NCBI GenBank assembly: GCA_030150595.1 | Contig: JASLFQ010000187.1 | Span: 1 to 7,999, forward strand | Origin: Aquirhabdus sp. | GTDB lineage: Bacteria; Pseudomonadota; Gammaproteobacteria; Pseudomonadales; Moraxellaceae | DNA length: 7,999 bases | Reading direction: 5' to 3' | Part shown: positions 1-6,390 of the stretch, in pieces | How the letters are laid out: each line of letters starts with the position of its first letter | Position numbering within the stretch: position 1 is the stretch's first letter | Translations under genes and position numbers: made by a program | The notes under the pieces: generated by a model | Database searches by the model: none | Seen by the model: only the letters and a program-made list of their open reading frames with translations | Told to the model about the DNA's origin: nothing

Positions 1-527
1 GATCATTTTCAAGATTTTATAGCCATTCGATAGATAGTAATATTGAATATCTTCATGGTATTACAGGCGAGAGCATGAAGAAGTTAGTGCTAGGCGTAAG
101 TGATTTGGAGAAAGAAATTCTCAAAGAACATGAAGCTTATGGTTTTGTAAAATATCATCAGAAATTATTTAATAATACAGATTATAAATTTTTGAAAGGC
201 AATCAAGAGTTAAGTAAAATAGTAAATAAAGAGAGTCTTGGACAAAGGCAGTTTCTTAATATTCACATTTGGGGACACTCTTTAGATGTATCTGATAAAG
301 ATTATATTGAGGAGTTATTTGGTTCTGATTTTGAGAAATATGGAAACTTTAGAATAACAGTATTTTTTCATAGTGAATCTTCCAAATTCGGACTGCTTGC
401 TAACTTAATACATATTTTAGGTAAAAATTTGATTGAACGCTGGATGAAAAAAGATTGGCTTATATTTAAGCAGTCAGCAGATGTTTACGAGCAAAACCTT
501 AAAGAGCAATGCGAGTCAACCCCATAG
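1..527 (+). CDS. AbiH-family abortive infection protein, C-terminal part (5' end outside window)
   Basis: The frame is open from base 3 (174 residues visible) to a TAG at 525-527, so the ATG at 75 is an internal Met and not the start. Upstream of it the frame already encodes family-like sequence, with a Leu-His-Gly around 51-59 followed by LVLGVSD. Further on is the segment IHIWGHSLDVSDKDYIEELF, with GHSLD at 273-287. The LHG / LVLG / GHSLD-x-x-D order is what I know from the C-terminal half of AbiH proteins, which abort phage infection in lactococci and are widespread in defence islands; their mechanism is unsettled. The N-terminal GNGFDL-type motif expected of the family would lie off the left edge. 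The gene is markedly richer in A+T (many AAA, AAT, ATT, TTT codons) than its neighbours, suggesting horizontal acquisition. It converges on the GST gene. Family call fairly confident; activity is inference. Confidence 0.78.
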   Translation, partial: SFSRFYSHSIDSNIEYLHGITGESMKKLVLGVSDLEKEILKEHEAYGFVKYHQKLFNNTDYKFLKGNQELSKIVNKESLGQRQFLNIHIWGHSLDVSDKDYIEELFGSDFEKYGNFRITVFFHSESSKFGLLANLIHILGKNLIERWMKKDWLIFKQSADVYEQNLKEQCESTP

Positions 528-543
528 CTCGCATTGTTTTTTT
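507..543 (+). terminator. Intrinsic terminator of the AbiH-family gene
   Basis: A perfect 9-bp stem, CAATGCGAG (507-515) with CTCGCATTG (528-536), encloses a 12-nt loop and is followed by seven T residues (537-543). The left arm lies inside the coding region and the TAG stop is in the loop. A-rich sequence precedes the stem, but the reverse direction lacks a clean T run, so it acts mainly on + strand transcription. Confidence 0.88.
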
Positions 544-546
544 GTC

Positions 547-1134
547 TTAGCCTTTCATGACTTTTTGAAAAGCTGGACGTTGATATAGATTATTCAAATA
601 CGCTTCAAACGCTGGGCGTAAAGGAATCGTTTTAAATTGTGTGCCCCAATGCAGTTGTGAACCGATATAGACATCAGCGGCAGTAAAATGATTTGCTGCG
701 ATAAATTGCTTATCGGTTAATGCTTGTTCTACGACATTAATCACTCGATCAAAATCACCATAACCGACAAAGCCCTGTTGTTCGGGCGTAGGGGTAACAC
801 CTAATTTTCGGTTTGTGGTTGCATGCTCTAATGGCCCTGCTGCAAAAAATAACCAACGATAATAATCCGCTCGATCATTCAGCGCTGGCGCAAGTTTCTT
901 TTCTGGAAAGGCGTCTGCTAAGTAAGCGCAAATAGCGGCGACTTCTGTGATGACTTTTCCATCATGTACGATCGTCGGTATTTTTCCCATTGGATTGATT
1001 TTTAAGTATTCTGGCGCTTTCATGGTTGTGCCGTATTCTAAGATGACGGTTTCAAATGGCACATCTAGCTCTGCCAGCATCCATTGCACAATTTTTCCAC
1101 GGGATTGTGGGTTTGTGTAGAGTGTTAATGACAT
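547..1134 (-). CDS. Glutathione S-transferase family protein
   Basis: A 195-residue protein with the two-domain GST layout. Residues 1-77 form the thioredoxin-like glutathione-binding domain: a Ser-Arg pair (11-12) at the start of helix 1 in the usual catalytic region, the pre-cis-proline strand GKIPTIV (cis-Pro 53), and Glu64 where the family usually has Glu-Ser, here Glu-Val. The rest is the all-helical domain with the N-capping box TAAD at 151-154. It probably conjugates or reduces electrophiles with glutathione in the cytosol; substrate and class (beta-like or another bacterial class) cannot be told. The frame is open 18 codons further to an ATG at 1188, but I chose 1134 because AAAAGGAA (1141-1148 on the complement) sits 6 bases upstream and MSLTLYTN begins exactly at the first conserved strand. 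It is divergent from the FAH-family gene. Confidence 0.9.
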   Translation of the reverse strand: MSLTLYTNPQSRGKIVQWMLAELDVPFETVILEYGTTMKAPEYLKINPMGKIPTIVHDGKVITEVAAICAYLADAFPEKKLAPALNDRADYYRWLFFAAGPLEHATTNRKLGVTPTPEQQGFVGYGDFDRVINVVEQALTDKQFIAANHFTAADVYIGSQLHWGTQFKTIPLRPAFEAYLNNLYQRPAFQKVMKG

Positions 1135-1149
1135 ACGAATTTCCTTTTC

Positions 1150-1162
1150 AATAATGATTATT
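1150..1162. promoter_or_regulatory. AT-rich palindrome resembling a Fur-box core
   Basis: AATAATGATTATT is a perfect 6-1-6 palindrome lying 16-28 bases upstream of the GST start, just beyond its ribosome-binding site. The core matches ATAAT-x-ATTAT of the 7-1-7 Fur site; the outer TG and CA bases do not match. It is only a candidate operator, since AT-rich palindromes of this size arise by chance in such intergenic DNA. Confidence 0.27.
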
Positions 1163-1310
1163 CCGTGAATGTTTTTATCAGAAATCATGGGTTAGAAGCT
1201 ATAGGGAAATGTTAAGCAGAATTAAATTGCCATCATTTGTATACGTCATCTTGAGTAATCAGCGATATATGGCAAGATATGCAATATTTGATTTTATAGA
1301 TGAAAGTGAT

Positions 1311-1943
1311 ATGACCAAGCCATCCAAAATCGTCTGCGTCGGTCGCAATTACGCTGATCATGCCAAAGAACTCGGCAGTGCAGTTCCTGATACTCCAATT
1401 CTATTTATCAAACCGCCGAGTAGTCTAACGGGCTTAAACGACGGCATCACATGGCAAGCAGGTTTAGGCTCATGTCATTTTGAATGTGAACTCACCATTC
1501 AAATCGGACAAACCCTAAAAAATGCAACGGAAGAGCAGGCGCGCGCTGCAATTTCAGGCGTGACGCTCGGATTAGATTTAACTATGCGCGATCTACAAAA
1601 TAGCCTCAAAGACCAAGGCTATCCGTGGGAGCGTTCTAAATCTTATGATGGTTCATGTGTGCTTGGCGAATGGCTTGCACCAAATATTATCCCAGACTAC
1701 AAAAATGCACGTTATACCTTCAAAGTAAATGGTGAAACCCGTCAAGTCGGTGAAACCTCAAGAATAATATTTGATATCATCGGCTTAATTTCCCACATCA
1801 GTGAAACCTTCACCTTGGAAAAAGGTGATGTCGTCATGACAGGAACGCCAGCAGGCGTTGGGCCGTTGCAGTCTGGTGATCAGTTGGAAATGACGCTGGA
1901 TACGGTATTGGGTGACATTAGCTGGAAAACATTTGTTCGCTAA
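1311..1943 (+). CDS. Fumarylacetoacetate hydrolase (FAH) family protein, YcgM-like
   Basis: A 210-residue single-domain FAH-fold enzyme. Visible signatures are VGRNYADHAKE near the N terminus (residues 10-20), the metal ligands Glu58 and Glu60 in FECEL and Asp89 in LGLDLTMRDLQ, the Lys110...Asp113 segment WERSKSYDG, and GTPAGVG at 178-184. The family uses Mg2+ or Mn2+ to cleave C-C bonds in acylpyruvates, or to act as oxaloacetate tautomerase or decarboxylase; which reaction applies here cannot be read from sequence. Length suits the short YcgM/FAHD1-type members (about 210-220). The frame is open back to an ATG at 1209, but those 34 residues are unlike the family, and MTKPSKIVCVGRNY starts where homologues start, so 1311 is preferred; its upstream GAAAG is a weak ribosome-binding site. 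Convergent with the SulP gene. Confidence 0.87.
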   Translation: MTKPSKIVCVGRNYADHAKELGSAVPDTPILFIKPPSSLTGLNDGITWQAGLGSCHFECELTIQIGQTLKNATEEQARAAISGVTLGLDLTMRDLQNSLKDQGYPWERSKSYDGSCVLGEWLAPNIIPDYKNARYTFKVNGETRQVGETSRIIFDIIGLISHISETFTLEKGDVVMTGTPAGVGPLQSGDQLEMTLDTVLGDISWKTFVR

Positions 1944-1954
1944 AATAAAGCTCA

Positions 1955-1979
1955 GCGGGCACTATAAATGTGTGCCCGC
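1955..1979. terminator. Hairpin between convergent FAH-family and SulP genes
   Basis: GCGGGCAC (1955-1962) pairs perfectly with GTGCCCGC (1972-1979) around a 9-nt loop, between the stop of the FAH-family gene and the stop of the transporter gene, overlapping the end of the latter. On the minus strand it is followed after four bases by CTTTATTTTA, and on the plus strand by GGCTTTGATTTC. Both T tracts are interrupted, so it is a moderate, possibly bidirectional terminator. Confidence 0.6.
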
Positions 1980-3617
1980 GGCTTTGATTTCTTTAACCGC
2001 ATCATCGACGCTATAACCACCGTAGCAAGAGGTCGGAAGCTCTGGCAAATTTGCCACCTGAAAAATATCCCGTAGCGGATCTTTAACGCGTGCCAAGATC
2101 AATTGGATATTGCGCTTCTGCATCGCTTGCGCAAAATCTTCTAAGGCTTCCAAACTGGTACTGTCTAAACTATCTGATTCTTCAAAACTAATAATCACAA
2201 TCTTGGTTGTCGGTAAGCTGATAATTTTGTTTTGAATCGTGGTAAAGATGCGTTCAGCATTGGCAAAGAACAAAGCTGATTCTGGACGAGCAATCAGTAC
2301 ATCAGGAATGGTTGTCGCGGTGGGATGTCTGAGAATGTCCACATAATCGTGCGTATCACCCAATTCACCCAACCATGCTACGCGGACATTAGACATGGTG
2401 CGCAACATCATAATCAAGCTGACACCAATCGCCGCCAGCAAACCATCCAATACGCCTAAAACTAAGACGGCAAATACTGCTGCCACAACAATAATGCGAT
2501 CTCGTTTCCACAAAAAGTAGGGGCGGAAGGCATCCCACGTAATGCTATGACTGACGGCATGGATGACGATTGCCGCAAGAATCGGTTCAGGCGTATGTTC
2601 AATCCACGGTAGTAGCGTGAGGACGAGCGCCAGAACGACCATTGCCGCAATCCAACCAGACCAGCGACTTTGTGCGCCAGCCGATTCATTGGCAGAAGTT
2701 GCTGAATATCCCGCACCGACTGGCATGCCATGAAAGAAACCCGAGGCGATATTGGCAATGCCGAACGCCATCAAATCACGATTGGGTGCGGAGCTGTCGC
2801 CATGTTTAATCGCAAATGTGCGAATCGCGCCATAAGATTCTGCGTATAAAATCATGAGCAGTGCGATGGCTAACTCACCGATTCTGAGCCATTCAAGACG
2901 ACTAAGAGTAGGTATAGTCGGCCAGTCTAAAGTGAGATTGATTGTACCCACAGCAGCGACGCCATGCGCTGCGGTAAATCCAGAAACATCGAGTGCAATT
3001 CCGCCTGCAATCACTAAGAGCGCACCAGGGATGGTTTTCCAGCGGGCGAAGATTTTAAGTAAGATCAGCCCGACAGCGGCAATGCCTAAACCCGTGAGAT
3101 TCCAATGCGGCAGGCCCAGCGCAAGATCGTTCACATAACGGAAAATATCCGAGTGCGTGGGTTTAACATCGACGATATTGGGAAACTGCTTAATCACAAT
3201 CGTAATGGCGAGTCCAACAGCAAAACCGCGTAGCACAGGCTTGGCAATAAAATTAGACACTTCACCGAGCTTGGCGATGGATGCCAAGACAAAGAAACCA
3301 CCTGTGAGAATAATGAGTCCACTGGCGAGTAACAGTCGATGAGTTGGATCAACGCCTGGCATACTGTTCACTGCAGAAAATAAGACCGCAGCCGATGAAG
3401 ATGTCGCTGACACAATTGCAAAGCGACTTGTCCCAATAAATCCGTAGCACAGCAGCCCAATCAATAAACCGATCACCCCAGCTTGTGGCGGTAGTCCAGC
3501 GATGCCAGAGTAAGCTACGGCTTCGGGTAGCAGCAAACCTGCGATAGACAGACCAGCGACAATATCGACGATATAGGAAGCGCGCGGCGTCGCTTGAGGA
3601 TTTGCAGGTGTGCTCAT
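1962..3617 (-). CDS. SulP family inorganic anion transporter with STAS domain
   Basis: A 551-residue inner-membrane protein with the SulP plan. Hydrophobic transmembrane segments run from about residue 15 to 405. They include the SulP signature around 26-46 (LLLPEAVAYSGIAGLPPQAG) and the second conserved stretch around 280-316, with ANIASGFFHG and GYSATSANESAGA. A cytosolic STAS domain covers about 438-547, with its conserved strand and loop VIISFEESDSLDSTSLEAL near 474-492. SulP proteins carry sulfate, bicarbonate, chloride or C4-dicarboxylates by proton or sodium symport or by exchange; the substrate here is not determinable. Length is normal for the family. The start lies 6 bases after the stop of the upstream ParB-like gene with no clear Shine-Dalgarno (AGACTAACTCACC precedes the ATG), suggesting translational coupling. 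No sulfate-assimilation gene is nearby. Confidence 0.93.
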   Translation of the reverse strand: MSTPANPQATPRASYIVDIVAGLSIAGLLLPEAVAYSGIAGLPPQAGVIGLLIGLLCYGFIGTSRFAIVSATSSSAAVLFSAVNSMPGVDPTHRLLLASGLIILTGGFFVLASIAKLGEVSNFIAKPVLRGFAVGLAITIVIKQFPNIVDVKPTHSDIFRYVNDLALGLPHWNLTGLGIAAVGLILLKIFARWKTIPGALLVIAGGIALDVSGFTAAHGVAAVGTINLTLDWPTIPTLSRLEWLRIGELAIALLMILYAESYGAIRTFAIKHGDSSAPNRDLMAFGIANIASGFFHGMPVGAGYSATSANESAGAQSRWSGWIAAMVVLALVLTLLPWIEHTPEPILAAIVIHAVSHSITWDAFRPYFLWKRDRIIVVAAVFAVLVLGVLDGLLAAIGVSLIMMLRTMSNVRVAWLGELGDTHDYVDILRHPTATTIPDVLIARPESALFFANAERIFTTIQNKIISLPTTKIVIISFEESDSLDSTSLEALEDFAQAMQKRNIQLILARVKDPLRDIFQVANLPELPTSCYGGYSVDDAVKEIKAAGTHL

Positions 3618-3623
3618 GGTGAG

Positions 3624-4256
3624 TTAGTCTTTATTAGATGTCGGTGCGAGGAGCATTCCTGTCCATCCAGGTAAATAACGTGCTTCACTGCTGCGTGCAA
3701 GCCCAATTGCTTGTTCAACGGCTTGTTTTTGTGATTTATTGATGAGGTCAGCGCTGATCTGTGGTCTAAAGAAGTCCGCCCATAAGAATTCGGAGAAGGG
3801 CGTCGTATCTTTGGCATATCCGCCAGCGACACGGACAAAGCCAGCAAGACTGCGGTATGGATCATTACGCAGCTGGGTGATGTCTTTAGGGATCGCAGAG
3901 AAATCGAGACGATTGCCCTGTTCATCATAAGGATGAGTGAGCTGATGGAAATCCATCACGCGCCAGAATCGATCTGCATCGAGCCATGAGTAATCACGTT
4001 GTACTGTCACCCACGCGGATTCAATACCCTCTTCAAGCAATGCAAGCCCGAGATGATGGTGATCGGTAATGTAGTAGCGCCCTTTTGGGCCGAGCACGCT
4101 AGGAAACCATTGTTGTTTGAGACGTTTAGTGCGGTCTTTTTTATTGAGGGCATGCCATTCGGCACGTTTGTGCGCGACTTCGGCTAGACCAACGGTGACT
4201 TGTGTTGGACGCAGAGTGGCGACATCGACTTCAATGAGGTGCTGGTGAGTGCTCAT
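3624..4256 (-). CDS. ParB/sulfiredoxin-fold protein of the ParBc_2 type
   Basis: A 210-residue soluble protein that I recognise as the 'putative ParB-like nuclease' family (ParBc_2). Diagnostic stretches are LRPTQVTVGLAEV at 15-27, the His-rich TDHHHLGLALLEEG at 64-77 (the position of the ParB/Srx nucleotide-binding loop), HPYDEQG at 108-114, and DPYRSLAGFVRVAGGYAK followed by PFSEFLWADFFR at 132-164. No helix-turn-helix or ParA partner is visible, so a plasmid or chromosome partition role is unlikely despite the usual annotation. The fold is used by CTP-binding ParB, sulfiredoxin and a free-serine kinase; the actual reaction here is unknown. There is no signal peptide. It is the first gene of a two-gene operon with the SulP transporter 6 bases downstream, implying a shared role in anion uptake or its control. 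Start at 4256 follows a weak TGGAT site. Confidence 0.8.
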   Translation of the reverse strand: MSTHQHLIEVDVATLRPTQVTVGLAEVAHKRAEWHALNKKDRTKRLKQQWFPSVLGPKGRYYITDHHHLGLALLEEGIESAWVTVQRDYSWLDADRFWRVMDFHQLTHPYDEQGNRLDFSAIPKDITQLRNDPYRSLAGFVRVAGGYAKDTTPFSEFLWADFFRPQISADLINKSQKQAVEQAIGLARSSEARYLPGWTGMLLAPTSNKD

Positions 4257-4423
4257 TTGTTTTATCCATTAGCCTAGTAGCTCGTTAGTGATGTTGTTTT
4301 TTGATCATCCAATTGATCTTAGTATCTTTTAATTCACATCTGATTCTGTGTATGTTGTTGCTTTGTTCGAGTATGAGTGAGGGTCGCTAAAAGCGAAAAT
4401 AATCTAAACAAATGCCTTAAATA

Positions 4424-4458
4424 AATACGCCGACATCTTGAGTCAATGTCGGCGTATT
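4424..4458 (-). terminator. Strong intrinsic terminator of the DUF3761-type gene
   Basis: A perfect 13-bp stem, AATACGCCGACAT (4424-4436) with ATGTCGGCGTATT (4446-4458), has a 9-nt loop and starts 37 bases past the stop of the upstream minus-strand gene. In the minus direction the stem is followed by TATTTATTT; in the plus direction there is no T run. It insulates the ParB-like/SulP operon from upstream transcription. Confidence 0.83.
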
Positions 4459-4495
4459 AAATTTCTGACGGGTGCTGTTTTAAGCTAGATTGAAC

Positions 4496-5047
4496 TTAAG
4501 AACAAGCTTTTCCGCCAGCAGCACGTGCGCCCGCAGCTTTTGCAGCGGCTTCAGTCATGTACTGACCCGCTTTGGTTGTGCCGTAGTCTTTTGAACCTTG
4601 GCAATGGTAAACCTTAGATTTGGTATTCACCCAAACTTGTCCAGCGCCGCCGCCTGGTGCCACAGTTTTAGCTGCGCCTGTTGATGAGGTTGCGGCTGTT
4701 GCTGCACCTGCAGTTGCTACACCTGCTGTTGCAGCGCCTGCAGCTGCAGGTTTCTTAGCAAACAGTGAAGCTAAACCTTTTTTCGGTGGTGTGGCTGTAG
4801 GTGTTGCACCTGCTGGTGCGGCTGATACGGCTGCTGCTGGTGCGGCTGTGAACCAAGTTTGCAGACCTTTGTGACCTTTACATGCAGTAAATTTGAGTTT
4901 GCTTGTATTGTAAGAGCCGTCTTGACATAGACCTGTTGCACCTGCTGGTGCGCCTGCTGGTGCTGGGGCTTCGCTTACTTTTGCGAAGGCACCAGAGGAA
5001 GCCATTAAGCCAATGACGAGCGTTGCAGATGCGAATAATGCTTTCAT
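4496..5047 (-). CDS. Secreted DUF3761-type protein with low-complexity linker
   Basis: A 183-residue exported protein of unknown function. Residues 1-22 form a Sec signal peptide (Lys2, hydrophobic core, AFA cleavage site before Lys23). The region 38-66 resembles DUF3761: LCQDGSYNTSK, then TACKGHKGLQTWF, with Cys41 and Cys56. A linker of about 67-136 is almost only Ala, Pro, Gly and Thr apart from a short basic patch (KKGLASLFAKK). The C-terminal module (137-183) contains QVWVNTKSKVYHCQGSKDYG and ends in GGKACS, with Cys149 and Cys182. This tail is one I know from many small secreted proteobacterial proteins. Four cysteines outside the signal peptide could form one disulfide in each module in the periplasm. 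GAGAA upstream of the ATG is a plausible ribosome-binding site. It is a single transcription unit, ended by the terminator at 4424-4458. Domain recognition moderate; function not known. Confidence 0.8.
   Translation of the reverse strand: MKALFASATLVIGLMASSGAFAKVSEAPAPAGAPAGATGLCQDGSYNTSKLKFTACKGHKGLQTWFTAAPAAAVSAAPAGATPTATPPKKGLASLFAKKPAAAGAATAGVATAGAATAATSSTGAAKTVAPGGGAGQVWVNTKSKVYHCQGSKDYGTTKAGQYMTEAAAKAAGARAAGGKACS
4803..4952. repeat. 18-bp direct repeat within the DUF3761-type gene
   Basis: GTTGCACCTGCTGGTGCG occurs exactly at 4803-4820 and 4935-4952. On the coding strand both copies encode Ala-Pro-Ala-Gly-Ala-Thr, on either side of the DUF3761-like module. Neighbouring sequence holds further degenerate GCTGCTGGTGCG and CCTGCAG-type units. 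This looks like internal duplication of low-complexity linker DNA. Confidence 0.75.
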
Positions 5048-5230
5048 ATTAGTTTCTCGCTTTAAGGGTCAAATGTTGTTTGAACAAGTTAGTTTGATTG
5101 ACAATAAAAGCATTTTTGAGCTCGGTCTCCATGACCTTATTCGCGATGCTTGTGAATAAATAATAGCTGCATGCACGTTTTTATGATGAAAATGTTACAA
5201 ATAATTACCAATTGATCATGTTGTAAGCAT

Positions 5231-6217
5231 TTAAGGTCGATACCAACGTTCTATCCCAACCTGATGTAGGCTGAGACGAGACAAATCATCGGGTAACCAT
5301 TGGTCGTAATCTCCAGTTGCTCGCATCAGAAAATCCAAGATAGTCCAATGTTGGCGCAGTACGCGGCGGAGACGATGGGGCAGCATAGGATGGAATAATC
5401 CAAAGCGTTGGAAGAACTGGCGTGGGTTTTTGCGTAACCAGAGCCAAGAGCCCATTTCTAATGTGTAAGGAAGGAATAAAGATTCGCCAGCGCTATTCGC
5501 GTGATCGTATAAATAGTCCCATAAATCGCCATGCGTCGTGTAGTGCATGCTTTGCGGTTCGATATGGTAAAAATCATGCAATGGATAGTTCTGATTGAAT
5601 AAATCGCACAGTGCAACGGCTTCAGCGAGATGCGGTGGCGGCATGCGATGAGCCGCGTAGGGGAACCATAAACTGTCGTACTGACCGAACCCAGAGTGCA
5701 GATCCATAGCCATCATAAAGCTGGCTTTTTTGTGAGACCGCATGACGCTATCGATCAGTGCTTGGCTTTCTGGTGCAAGTCCTTGCCCGCGGTACCAAGG
5801 TAGACGACGACTTAATTTTTGGCCTGCGAGTGGCCAAATGTGCGGGCCAATAGCATTTACAGGCGCATTGCGCATGAGGTCTACGCCTTTAGACGTGGCG
5901 CGTGTACCCAGATGCAGTCCCGTGACATTGATCAAAGGAATAGAAACAATACGCATCCTTTTGAGACGGTCTTGTAGTGAGCTATCCCAAGCAAGGCAGC
6001 TCAAGGTGTGTTCTAACCATGCTAATAAGACTTGCGATCCGATACGCTCATTGCCGTGAATACCAGCATAAAGCCCAAGCGTAGGTACATTGTCTTCTTC
6101 TGAACCGATAGACAGTTCCCAAATGGAGAAGCCATCAATTTCAGCAAGGACACGTGAACGTACCAGCGGGTGTGAGCGAATCATCTCAAGGCGTGAGAAC
6201 TCGGCAATTTCAAACAT
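5231..6217 (-). CDS. M14-type zinc metallohydrolase (carboxypeptidase / succinylglutamate desuccinylase / aspartoacylase family)
   Basis: A 328-residue cytosolic protein with a complete M14 zinc centre. His54 and Glu57 lie in AGIHGNERIGS, His174 in MDLHSGFG, and the general-base Glu254 in TLEMGS. The substrate-binding stretch NVTGLHLGTRATSKGVDLMRN (97-117) corresponds to the family's N-P-x-G...R...G-x-D-L-N-R-N, here with Met115 in place of the usual Asn. Family members hydrolyse C-terminal peptide bonds or N-acyl amino acids. The Arg-succinyltransferase (ast) operon is absent, so a true AstE role is not supported and the substrate remains open. There is no signal peptide. The ATG at 6217 has no good ribosome-binding site (GGATG lies 12 or so bases upstream), but no better in-frame start exists before conserved sequence. 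It is separated by 173 bases from hslO upstream and is probably its own transcription unit. Confidence 0.85.
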   Translation of the reverse strand: MFEIAEFSRLEMIRSHPLVRSRVLAEIDGFSIWELSIGSEEDNVPTLGLYAGIHGNERIGSQVLLAWLEHTLSCLAWDSSLQDRLKRMRIVSIPLINVTGLHLGTRATSKGVDLMRNAPVNAIGPHIWPLAGQKLSRRLPWYRGQGLAPESQALIDSVMRSHKKASFMMAMDLHSGFGQYDSLWFPYAAHRMPPPHLAEAVALCDLFNQNYPLHDFYHIEPQSMHYTTHGDLWDYLYDHANSAGESLFLPYTLEMGSWLWLRKNPRQFFQRFGLFHPMLPHRLRRVLRQHWTILDFLMRATGDYDQWLPDDLSRLSLHQVGIERWYRP

Positions 6218-6327
6218 GTTTATTGTGCATCCAGCGGTTAGATCAGCTTAATGATTTACTTATTTAAAGCGTGACTATGCTGCTGCAAGATGACAGAAAT
6301 ATGAATATGTTATGGATGACATTGAGT

Positions 6328-6363
6328 ATTTCTTCTAATCATGTGAGGGAGAGTAGAAGAAAT
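6328..6363 (-). terminator. Possible weak hairpin after hslO
   Basis: ATTTCTTCTA (6328-6337) is perfectly complementary to TAGAAGAAAT (6354-6363) with a 16-nt loop, 27 bases past the hslO stop. The stem is AT-rich and no T run follows on either strand, so if it matters it is more likely an mRNA 3'-end structure than an efficient intrinsic terminator. Confidence 0.3.
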
Positions 6364-6390
6364 CAAATGCTTGATGAATTGGCTTTAAAA

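Noticed and set aside
75..527. A complete 150-residue gene starting at the ATG at 75
   Set aside because: The frame is open without a stop to the window edge and the upstream codons already encode AbiH-like sequence, so this is an internal Met of a longer gene.
1135..1188. N-terminal extension of the GST from an ATG at 1188
   Set aside because: The extra 18 residues are not GST-like, and a good ribosome-binding site at 1141-1148 serves the start at 1134.
2854..3342. Open frames antisense to the SulP gene
   Set aside because: They lie entirely within a well-supported membrane protein gene and show no family motifs or ribosome-binding sites.
3624..4256. Chromosome or plasmid partition gene (parB)
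   Set aside because: There is no helix-turn-helix domain, no ParA gene and no parS-like repeats. Only the ParB/Srx-fold domain of the ParBc_2 type is present, next to a transporter.
4620..4874. Long + strand open frame rich in Ala and Pro antisense to the DUF3761-type gene
   Set aside because: It is a by-product of the GC-rich Ala/Pro/Gly linker codons on the other strand. The minus-strand frame has a signal peptide, a terminator and known modules.
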